From positions 62,001 to 126,000 of the forward strand of contig JAZQCN010000059.1 of the NCBI GenBank assembly GCA_045546315.1: 64,000 nt of DNA, written 5' to 3'. Source of the stretch: RGIG2041 sp045546315 (GTDB taxonomy: Bacteria; Bacillota; Clostridia; UBA1381; UMGS1253). Position 1 is the stretch's first letter, and each line of letters starts with the position of its first letter. Positions 16,836 to 24,344 of this stretch are shown here, in pieces. Below the pieces are notes generated by a model, which was not told where the DNA came from, searched no databases, and saw nothing but the letters and a program-made list of their open reading frames with translations. The position numbers and the translations under genes were made by a program.

Positions 16836-18080
16836 TTATCTCTTTAACAATACTTCGTTTTCGTGCTTTTTCACTTCTTCAAACCAGCTTTGATCAGCCG
16901 CTACACCGCACTGCTTGCAGTACTCAGCCCAAACCTCGCCAATCGGAAGCATTTTAAGCTCCTCCTGCAGCACCAAAAGCTCGGTGGTTTCGTGCTTATC
17001 CTGCAAATCCTTTAAAAGTGCGTTTGGCAGACACAGCGCAGTTAAAAGTGCCTTCTGCCAGCTGCGGAAGCCAACAACCCAGGATGCAATACGGTTGATG
17101 CTTGCGTCAAAGTAATCCAGTGCCATATAGGTTCTGTCAAGCCCGTCGCAGCGTACGATTTCCTTCGCCATTTCTATAGTTTCATCATCGTAGCGAACAG
17201 AGTGGTCACTGTCCCAACGAATTGCGCGCGTAATATGCAGTGCAATTTCCGGGAAGAAGGCAAGCAGCGCCGGAATCTTGTCAGACACAACCTCTGTCGG
17301 ATGGTAGTGGCCGTTGTCCATCAGCGGCAGGCAGCCGTCATGCATTGCAGCAAAGCTTAAAGAAAACTCTGCCGAGCCTACCGTATAAGCCTCAACACCA
17401 ATGCCAAACACCTTCGATTCCACACATGGTTTTACCAGATTCGGATCGTACGGCTCAGACAAAATCTGCTCAATGGAATCCTTATAACGCATACGCGGAC
17501 CCAAGCGGTCTGCCGGAATATCCTTATAACCATCGCCCGTCCAAATGTTCATTACGCACGGAATACCTGTTTCCTTTGCAAAATACTCGGAAATGCGGAT
17601 ACACGCCTTACCATGGTCAATCCAGAACTTGCGGGTTGCTTCGTCCGGGCTGGACAATGTAAGACCGTTCTTTACCTTATCGTGCGAGAAAAATGTCGGG
17701 TTAAAGTCAATACCCATGCCGCGTGCCTTCGCAAATTCTACCCACTTTGCAAAATGCTTCGGTGCAATCGCGTCACGGTCAACAAACTCACCGTCCTCAA
17801 AAATTGCATAGCAAGCGTGCAGGTTTAATTTCTTTGTGCCCGGCATCAAGCTGATTGCTTTGTCCATATCTGCCATCAGCTGCTCCGGCGTTGTTGCCTT
17901 GCCCGGGTAGTTGCCCGTAGTCTGAATACCGCCGGTAAGCGGGCCATCGTGGTCAAAACCGATAACATCATCGCCCTGCCAGCAATGCAGGGATACCGGA
18001 ATAGATTTCAATTTTGCAATTGCGGCGTCTGTATCGACACCGATTCTTTTATAAAGCTCTCTTGCGTTTTCGTAGTTCAT
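16836..18080 (-). CDS. rhaA: L-rhamnose isomerase
   Basis: A 414-residue metal-dependent aldose-ketose isomerase converting L-rhamnose to L-rhamnulose. Typical segments are VSLHCWQGDDVIGFD near residue 30, GNYPGKA, LNLHACYA, GIDFNPTFFSHDKV and MDNGHYHPTEVVSDKI (metal site). Length matches RhaA. It is a single-gene unit with its own promoter; no rhamnulokinase, aldolase or mutarotase gene is in this window, so the rest of the pathway must be elsewhere if it operates. Confidence 0.95.
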   Translation of the reverse strand: MNYENARELYKRIGVDTDAAIAKLKSIPVSLHCWQGDDVIGFDHDGPLTGGIQTTGNYPGKATTPEQLMADMDKAISLMPGTKKLNLHACYAIFEDGEFVDRDAIAPKHFAKWVEFAKARGMGIDFNPTFFSHDKVKNGLTLSSPDEATRKFWIDHGKACIRISEYFAKETGIPCVMNIWTGDGYKDIPADRLGPRMRYKDSIEQILSEPYDPNLVKPCVESKVFGIGVEAYTVGSAEFSLSFAAMHDGCLPLMDNGHYHPTEVVSDKIPALLAFFPEIALHITRAIRWDSDHSVRYDDETIEMAKEIVRCDGLDRTYMALDYFDASINRIASWVVGFRSWQKALLTALCLPNALLKDLQDKHETTELLVLQEELKMLPIGEVWAEYCKQCGVAADQSWFEEVKKHENEVLLKR

Positions 18081-18130
18081 ACTTTTACCCTCCGTTTCTC
18101 ATCCGTATAAAGCTCTTTTCGCTAAAAAAC

Positions 18131-18160
18131 ATTATAATGGATTTCCGGCGTCTTTGTCAA
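18131..18160 (-). promoter_or_regulatory. Sigma-A promoter of rhaA
   Basis: On the minus strand TTGACA (18155-18160) and TATAAT (18131-18136) are 18 bp apart, about 50 bp upstream of the rhaA start. Confidence 0.8.
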
Positions 18161-18176
18161 GATACAGTAGGCTACA

Positions 18177-18620
18177 TTATTTTTTCTTTTTGCGTTTTTT
18201 TGCCAATTTCTCCGGCGTGTGCTGTCCGGTCGCACCACCAATGCAGCCCGTCAAAACGCCGATGAGCATAAAAATGGCTGTGCGCACCGAAAAGGCAAAC
18301 TGTGCAAACAAGAAATATGAGAAGATATACCAAAAAATATAATACAAAATACCAATGACCGCTCCAAATGCAAAGCCTTTTCCGGCCATTCCTCTCGCAG
18401 CAAGCTTTGCCCCGAAAAACAATGCCAGAAGCGCAAGCACCGTCGCAGCAGGGGCTACAAAGCTTTCGCCTACATTTCCGAAAAACAGTATCGCTGCGAA
18501 AGCAAGCAAAACGATAAAGGTAAGTCCGATTGCACAAAAAAGCCCCAAGAATGTACGCACGACATAGCGTTGCCAAACAGCCTTTGCTTCTTCCGTTCTT
18601 TCTGCCGCAATATTTTTCAT
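18177..18620 (-). CDS. Small membrane protein, TIGR04086-like, downstream of yajC
   Basis: A 147-residue protein with four hydrophobic helices (FLGLFCAIGLTFIVLLAF, VLALLALFFGAKLA, FAFGAVIGILYYIFWY and FMLIGVLTGCIGG) and a basic tail ending in KKRKKKK. This matches what I know of the TIGR04086 family found beside yajC in clostridia; function is unknown. The start is ATG 18620, 8 bp after GGAGG; that SD lies in the 3' arm of a hairpin (18629-18661). It follows yajC in the same direction. Confidence 0.7.
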   Translation of the reverse strand: MKNIAAERTEEAKAVWQRYVVRTFLGLFCAIGLTFIVLLAFAAILFFGNVGESFVAPAATVLALLALFFGAKLAARGMAGKGFAFGAVIGILYYIFWYIFSYFLFAQFAFSVRTAIFMLIGVLTGCIGGATGQHTPEKLAKKRKKKK

Positions 18621-18628
18621 AAAAAAAC

Positions 18629-18661
18629 CTCCGAGCACAGTATACTACACTGTATTCGGAG
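18629..18661 (-). promoter_or_regulatory. Hairpin that buries the ribosome site between yajC and the membrane-protein gene
   Basis: On the minus strand CTCCGA..ACAGT pairs with ACTGT..TCGGAG, and the 3' arm continues into GGAGG and TTTTTTT just before ATG 18620. The structure looks like a terminator with the downstream SD built into it, so it may reduce both read-through and translation. Confidence 0.6.
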
Positions 18662-18671
18662 ATTTGTTTTT

Positions 18672-19070
18672 TTATTCTTCTGTCTTTTCCGCTTCCTCAG
18701 CCGGCGCTTCAAGCTCTGCTACCGGAGCATCTTCTTCCTTTACCTCCGCCTTTTTAACAACATCGCGGATTGCCCACTTCGAAAAACGGATAACGCTCTG
18801 CTCATTTGCATTACCAACCTTACCGGTCTGCAGGTAAACCTCGTCTTCCTTTACCTTTACAATTTTACCGATAATACCGCCGATGGTTGTAATCACATCA
18901 CCGACTGCAAGTGCAGCAAGCATTTCCTTTGTTTCCTTTTCCTTCTTGCGCTGCGGACGAATCATCATAAAATACATCAACAGCAAGAATACCACCATAA
19001 TAATAAGCGGGGAAAATGCACTTGTGTTTACTGTAGCGCCGCCTGCGGCTGCTTCTGCATACGCGATCAT
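18672..19070 (-). CDS. yajC: Preprotein translocase accessory subunit YajC
   Basis: A 132-residue single-pass membrane protein that associates with SecDF-YidC. The N-terminal helix PLIIMVVFLLLMYFMMIRPQ is followed by the family signature RKKEKETKEMLAALAVGDVITTIGGIIGKI, then an acidic, Glu/Ala-rich tail (~residues 105-132). ATG 19070 is preferred over TTG 19079, which nearly touches its GGAGAG. Confidence 0.92.
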   Translation of the reverse strand: MIAYAEAAAGGATVNTSAFSPLIIMVVFLLLMYFMMIRPQRKKEKETKEMLAALAVGDVITTIGGIIGKIVKVKEDEVYLQTGKVGNANEQSVIRFSKWAIRDVVKKAEVKEEDAPVAELEAPAEEAEKTEE

Positions 19071-19134
19071 TAAAATCAACTCTCCATTCTACCTTATTCT
19101 GGTTTTCTTATTTATGTTTGCACATATTGCTATA

Positions 19135-19163
19135 ATTATACAACACTTCTTTCTTTTTTGCAA
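19135..19163 (-). promoter_or_regulatory. Sigma-A promoter of yajC
   Basis: TTGCAA (19158-19163), 17-bp spacer and TATAAT (19135-19140) on the minus strand, ~65 bp upstream of yajC. Confidence 0.7.
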
Positions 19164-19195
19164 TACAAAATGGAAAAAAAGGCGGCGGATACAAA

Positions 19196-19224
19196 TTGAC
19201 ACACCTGCCTTCCTGTGATAAAAT
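19196..19224 (+). promoter_or_regulatory. Sigma-A promoter of the secreted copper-amine-oxidase-N-like gene
   Basis: TTGACA (19196-19201), 17-bp spacer and TAAAAT (19219-19224); back to back with the yajC promoter. Confidence 0.8.
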
Positions 19225-19260
19225 AATTCCATACATTATTTACATAAGGGGCGAAGGAAT

Positions 19261-20640
19261 TTGAAAAAAATTCTTTGTACGGTTTTATCTTTTTTAATGC
19301 TTTTTTCCTGCATTGCACATGCCGAGGAAAGCTTCCTTTATTTCTATTCGGGCAATATGTCCGTTTCAGCGCCAATTGATGCAAACAATATCGCCAAGCT
19401 TGGCGATGTATACTACGCCAGTGATGCGCAGGGCCGCCTGATGTGGACGCAGTTTTTTGGCGAATGGCTCCCCTCTGCGACTGCCCCAATCGGCTGCAAA
19501 GTGCTGACAACAAAGCGCACGGATGCGGACAAGCTTTTGATTTATGCAGATACCGTTTTGTATGTTTCCTATGACGGCAGCACCTTTACGCCGGTACATA
19601 CCTTTGCGACAGACGCCGTTCTGCGTTATACCTGCGGTATGTATACAGCGGTAAATCAAGTAGAAAACGGCTTTAATCTGCAATACAGCTTCGACGGCAT
19701 TACTTGGCACACCTTCCCGCAAACGCTCAGTGCCACAACATTCTCCGTGCTGCAGGTCAATGCCACACAGTTTGCGCTTCGCGGTGTACAAACTACAGAG
19801 GGAAAACAAGATGTGCTTATAAATACCGCCTATCCCGAGGTGTGCACCTTTTATGAAAACTTAGTCTATGACATCGGCTCGGACAGCTGGATTGATAATC
19901 CTTTATATACAGGGGCAACACTTGTTTATGCAAGCAATCCGGCAGCAAATAAGTTTTTGTATGTTTACCGCGAGGAAAAACAGAACAACTGTACCTACCA
20001 AACCATCCGCAAAGAAAATGGCGAAATTACAGCCTGGAACACACTGGTGGCAGACAAATCCATGCAGCTGTATGTGTACGGCGAACTGGTCTGCCTCGCC
20101 AAAAACGGCAAAAGCTTAAATCTGGTAAACTATGGCAATAGCTGGGTGCAAGTCACGGAAGACATTGCCTTTCCGCTGATTCAAAATGCTTATAACCTGA
20201 CCGGCGATATTTTCTTCGATTTCGGCTACACCTCAAAATACTACTGCCTAAACAATAACAATATGCCACTCGATCGCTCCGGCATTGAAATTATTTTAAA
20301 GGATCAGTATCTCGCTTTTGACAGTGCACCGCAGATTATCAACAACCGCACAATGGTGCCGGTGCGCGCCATTGCAGAAGCACTCGGCTGTATCGTTGAC
20401 TTTAACAATGAGACCAAGCAAATCGGCATTGTGCGCCAGGACGGCGCTGCGCTGTATATGACACTCGGCTCGGATAAGGCAACCTTCGTTTGGGCAAACG
20501 GTGTAAGCACGCAAATATCTTTAGATGCCGCCCCGGTAATCTACGATGACCGCACACTTGTGCCGCTGCGTTTTGTTTGCGAAAGCTTTGATTTAAAAAC
20601 AGACTGGCTTGAGGACACAAAAACAGTTATCTTAAAATAG
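19261..20640 (+). CDS. Secreted protein with C-terminal copper-amine-oxidase-N-like domain
   Basis: A 459-residue exported protein starting at TTG 19261. A signal peptide (KKILCTVLSFLMLFSCIAHA, cleavage before EE) precedes a ~310-residue region of repeated YDGSTF/FDGITW-like beta segments that may form a propeller. Residues ~340-459 match the copper amine oxidase N-terminal-like domain of clostridial surface proteins, with the paired motifs NNRTMVPVRAIAEALG and DDRTLVPLRFVCESF. No catalytic domain is seen. A role at the cell surface is likely, but its ligand is unknown. It is a single-gene unit. Confidence 0.78.
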   Translation: MKKILCTVLSFLMLFSCIAHAEESFLYFYSGNMSVSAPIDANNIAKLGDVYYASDAQGRLMWTQFFGEWLPSATAPIGCKVLTTKRTDADKLLIYADTVLYVSYDGSTFTPVHTFATDAVLRYTCGMYTAVNQVENGFNLQYSFDGITWHTFPQTLSATTFSVLQVNATQFALRGVQTTEGKQDVLINTAYPEVCTFYENLVYDIGSDSWIDNPLYTGATLVYASNPAANKFLYVYREEKQNNCTYQTIRKENGEITAWNTLVADKSMQLYVYGELVCLAKNGKSLNLVNYGNSWVQVTEDIAFPLIQNAYNLTGDIFFDFGYTSKYYCLNNNNMPLDRSGIEIILKDQYLAFDSAPQIINNRTMVPVRAIAEALGCIVDFNNETKQIGIVRQDGAALYMTLGSDKATFVWANGVSTQISLDAAPVIYDDRTLVPLRFVCESFDLKTDWLEDTKTVILK

Positions 20641-20650
20641 AATCAATCAA

Positions 20651-20681
20651 AACGCCCTTGCCGACGGCAAGGGCGTTTTTT
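20651..20681 (+). terminator. Terminator of the secreted-protein gene
   Basis: GC-rich 13-bp stem AACGCCCTTGCCG / CGGCAAGGGCGTT followed by T6, ten bases after the stop codon. Confidence 0.9.
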
Positions 20682-20697
20682 CATACACTTACACGCA

Positions 20698-20731
20698 AAA
20701 AGACTCCGCTTCCGAAGAAACGGAGTCTTTT
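20698..20731 (-). terminator. Terminator of rpoBC
   Basis: On the minus strand AAAGACTCCG..TTCG..CGGAGTCTTTTT: a stable tetraloop hairpin with a T run 11 bp after the rpoC stop. Confidence 0.9.
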
Positions 20732-20741
20732 ATTTTTTTAA

Positions 20742-23700
20742 TTAGCCAATCAGCTCACTGCTCTTTGCAAAGGCTGCATCGAACGCATCGCTCATTGCTG
20801 TGCTTTCGCCCTCGGCGCGAACATCAATGTCACGGTAGAGACTCATACCGGTACCTGCCGGAACAAGCTTACCGATAATAACATTTTCCTTCAAGCCAAG
20901 CAGCGGGTCAACCTTACCCTTGATGGCTGCTTCTGTAAGAACACGCGTTGTTTCCTGGAAGGAAGCGGCAGACAGGAAGGAATCTGTTGCCAGAGAAGCC
21001 TTGGTAATACCCAGCAGAACAACGCTTGCGGTTGCTTCTGCCTTGCCCTCGGCTCTTGCCTTCTCGTTGGCTGCTTCTAACTCAAACATATCAATCAGGC
21101 TGCCCATCAACAAATCTGTTCCACCGGCTTCTTCCACCTTCACCTTACGCATCATCTGACGCGCAATAACTTCGATATGCTTATCGGAAATATCAACACC
21201 CTGCAGACGGTATACACGCTGAACTTCCTGTGTTAGGTAGCTCTGTACGGCATCTGCACCCTTAATCTTCAGGATATCATGCGGGTTGATGGAACCGAAG
21301 GTCAACGGCTGACCTGCTTCGATTTCTTCACCCTCTGTAACCTTGATTCTCGCATCATACGGAATTACATAGGTCTGGGTTTCCGCAATCGTGTCGTTGG
21401 TTACTGTAATCTCGCGGCGCTTCTTGTTTTCGGAAATGCTTACCTTACCTGCAATTTCGGAAACAATCGCTACGCCCTTCGGCTTTCTTGCCTCAAACAA
21501 TTCCTCGACACGCGGCAGACCCTGCGTAATATCGTCACCGGCAACACCACCACTGTGGAAGGTACGCATCGTAAGCTGTGTACCCGGCTCACCGATGGAC
21601 TGTGCTGCAATGATACCAACGGCTTCACCCACCGGAACCGGATCGCCGGTTGCAAGGTTTGCACCATAGCAGTGTGCACACACACCAATCGGGGACTTAC
21701 AGGTAAGAATGCTGCGAATGCATACTTCTGTTACGCCTGCATCCAGAATCTTAGCAACTTCGGCATCGCCCATGAGCACGCCCTTGTCCACAAGCACTTC
21801 ACCTGTTTCCGGATGGCATACTGCTTCATGCGTATATCTGCCTAAGAGTCTGTCCTTCAGCGGCTCGATTTCTTCCTTGCCGTCGACAATTGCACTAACA
21901 ACCATACCCTTGGTTGTGCCGCAATCCTCTTCGCGGATAATTACATCCTGGCTGACATCAACGAGACGACGCGTGAGGTAACCGGAGTCGGCTGTACGCA
22001 GCGCCGTATCGGCAAGACCCTTACGCGCACCGTGCGTAGAAATGAAGTACTCAAGTACATTCAAGCCCTCACGGAAGTTTGCACGAATCGGAATTTCCAC
22101 CGCCTTACCGGAGGTGTTTGCCATAAGACCACGCATACCTGCCAGCTGACGAATCTGGTTAACACTACCGCGGGCACCGGAGTGCGCCATCATATAAATC
22201 GGGTTGAGTGCATCCAGGTTATCCATCAGCGCCTTGGTTACACGGTCACTGGTTTCTGTCCAAACCTTGATAATTGCATCGTATCTTTCGTTATCGTCAA
22301 GCATACCACGACGGTACTGCTTCATAATCTTATCAACCTGCTCTTCAGCCTCAGCAAGGAACTGCTTCTTCTCTTCCGGCACCTTGATATCGTCTACGCT
22401 GACGGTAATTGCACCCTGGGTAGAGAACTTGAAGCCTAAAGACTTAATGTCGTCAAGCACGGTTGCTGTCTCGGTAAAGCCGTGTACACGGATACATCTG
22501 TCGATGATAATACCGAGCTGCTTTTTCGTTGCCAGCTTTGTAAACTCAAGCTCGAACGCATTGTCCGGGTTGCTTCTGTCTACAAAACCGAGATCCTGCG
22601 GCAGCTTTTCGTTGAAAATAAGCTGACCAACGGTTGCATTGATGGTCTTATGCTTTATCTCGCCGTCGATTTCCTTTTCTACGCGCACCTTAATCTTTGC
22701 GTGCAGGGAAACAACGCCGTTTCTGTAAGCCATAAGCGCTTCATCCATGCTGGAAAATACCTTGCCTTCACCCGGTTCGCCATCCTTAACGAGTGTTAAG
22801 TAGTAGCTACCGAGGACCATATCCTGTGTCGGTACGGTTACCGGCTTACCGTCCTGCGGCTTTAAGAGGTTGTTTGCAGAAAGCATCAAGAAACGCGCTC
22901 CTGCCTGTGGCTCCGGCGCCAGCGGTACATGTACAGCCATCTGGCCACCGAAGAAGTCGGCGTTGTAAGCAGTACATACAAGCGGATGGAGCTTTAATGC
23001 TCTGCCGTCAACAAGTACCGGCTCGAATGCCTGGATACCGAGTCTGTGCAGTGTCGGCGCACGATTAAGCAGTACCGGATGCTCCTTGATTACCTCTTCG
23101 AGCACATCCCAGATTTCCGGACGCAGTCTTTCAACCATACGCTTTGCACTCTTGATGTTATGCGCAAGGCCGTCACCAACCAAACGCTTCATTACAAACG
23201 GCTTAAACAGCTCGATTGCCATTTCCTTCGGCAGACCGCACTGATAAAGCTTTAATTCCGGACCGACAACGATAACAGAACGGCCGGAGTAGTCAACACG
23301 CTTACCCAAAAGGTTCTGACGGAAACGACCCTGCTTACCCTTGAGCATATCGGACAAGGACTTAAGCGCACGGTTGCCCGGGCCGGTTACCGGACGGCCT
23401 CTGCGGCCGTTATCGATTAAGGCATCTACTGCCTCCTGGAGCATTCTTTTCTCGTTACGAACGATGATGTCCGGCGCGTGCAGATCCAAAAGTCTCTTCA
23501 AACGGTTGTTTCTGTTAATTACACGGCGATACAAGTCGTATAAGTCGCTCGTTGCGAAACGGCCACCGTCTAATTGTACCATCGGGCGAAGCTCCGGCGG
23601 AATGACCGGTACTGCATCCATAATCATCCATTCCGGCTTATTCCCGGAAAGGCGGAAGGCCTCAACTGCCTCCAAGCGCTTTACGATACGGATTTTTTTC

Positions 23701-24302
23701 TGACCCTGTGCATTTTCAAGCTCTTCCTTCAGCTCGCTGGAAAGTGCTTCCAAATCAATCTTCTGCAAAAGCTCTTTTACAGCCTCAGCACCCATACCTG
23801 CCTTAAAGCTGTCGCCGTATTTTTCTACGCATTCTCTGTAGTCCTTCTCCGAAAGAATGGACTTTTCCAAAAGACCCGTTTCACCTGCATCGATTACTAC
23901 ATAAGCAGCAAAGTAGAGCACCTGCTCCAATACCTTCGGCGACATATCCAGCATCAAGCCCATTCTCGACGGAATGCCCTTGAAATACCAAATATGGGAC
24001 ACCGGTGTAGCCAGCTCAATGTGGCCCATTCTTTCACGGCGCACCTTTGCGCGGGTTACCTCAACGCCGCACTTGTCGCAGACGATACCCTTATAACGAA
24101 CCTTCTTATACTTACCGCAGTGACATTCCCAGTCGCGCTGCGGTCCAAAGATTTTTTCGCAAAACAGACCGTCACGCTCAGGCTTTAATGTTCTGTAGTT
24201 AATTGTTTCCGGCTTTTTAACCTCACCGTAGGACCATTCTCTGATCTTTTCCGGAGATGCCAAGCCAATTTTTATCGCGTCAAATGTTGTGAATTCCAAC
24301 AC
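20742..24302 (-). CDS. rpoC: DNA-directed RNA polymerase beta-prime subunit (altered catalytic motif)
   Basis: A 1186-residue beta-prime subunit. Start is GTG 24302 after AAGGAGG. The N-terminal zinc site (CHCGKYKKVRYKGIVCDKCG), RFRQNLLGKRVDYSGRSVI, the trigger loop (MRTFHSGGVAGDDITQGLPRV) and the second zinc site (CKSPIGVCAHCYG) are all normal. The universal Mg-binding motif NADFDGDQM, however, reads NADFFGGQM at residues 447-455, so two of the three catalytic aspartates are replaced. Further unusual residues follow up to residue ~468. The rest of the gene is undamaged in frame. Either the local consensus sequence is wrong or the protein is not a working polymerase subunit. It forms an operon with rpoB (42-bp gap). 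Confidence 0.95.
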   Translation of the reverse strand: MLEFTTFDAIKIGLASPEKIREWSYGEVKKPETINYRTLKPERDGLFCEKIFGPQRDWECHCGKYKKVRYKGIVCDKCGVEVTRAKVRRERMGHIELATPVSHIWYFKGIPSRMGLMLDMSPKVLEQVLYFAAYVVIDAGETGLLEKSILSEKDYRECVEKYGDSFKAGMGAEAVKELLQKIDLEALSSELKEELENAQGQKKIRIVKRLEAVEAFRLSGNKPEWMIMDAVPVIPPELRPMVQLDGGRFATSDLYDLYRRVINRNNRLKRLLDLHAPDIIVRNEKRMLQEAVDALIDNGRRGRPVTGPGNRALKSLSDMLKGKQGRFRQNLLGKRVDYSGRSVIVVGPELKLYQCGLPKEMAIELFKPFVMKRLVGDGLAHNIKSAKRMVERLRPEIWDVLEEVIKEHPVLLNRAPTLHRLGIQAFEPVLVDGRALKLHPLVCTAYNADFFGGQMAVHVPLAPEPQAGARFLMLSANNLLKPQDGKPVTVPTQDMVLGSYYLTLVKDGEPGEGKVFSSMDEALMAYRNGVVSLHAKIKVRVEKEIDGEIKHKTINATVGQLIFNEKLPQDLGFVDRSNPDNAFELEFTKLATKKQLGIIIDRCIRVHGFTETATVLDDIKSLGFKFSTQGAITVSVDDIKVPEEKKQFLAEAEEQVDKIMKQYRRGMLDDNERYDAIIKVWTETSDRVTKALMDNLDALNPIYMMAHSGARGSVNQIRQLAGMRGLMANTSGKAVEIPIRANFREGLNVLEYFISTHGARKGLADTALRTADSGYLTRRLVDVSQDVIIREEDCGTTKGMVVSAIVDGKEEIEPLKDRLLGRYTHEAVCHPETGEVLVDKGVLMGDAEVAKILDAGVTEVCIRSILTCKSPIGVCAHCYGANLATGDPVPVGEAVGIIAAQSIGEPGTQLTMRTFHSGGVAGDDITQGLPRVEELFEARKPKGVAIVSEIAGKVSISENKKRREITVTNDTIAETQTYVIPYDARIKVTEGEEIEAGQPLTFGSINPHDILKIKGADAVQSYLTQEVQRVYRLQGVDISDKHIEVIARQMMRKVKVEEAGGTDLLMGSLIDMFELEAANEKARAEGKAEATASVVLLGITKASLATDSFLSAASFQETTRVLTEAAIKGKVDPLLGLKENVIIGKLVPAGTGMSLYRDIDVRAEGESTAMSDAFDAAFAKSSELIG

Positions 24303-24344
24303 AAAAACCTCCTTAACAAAATTGGATTTTAATTTGCAAATGAA

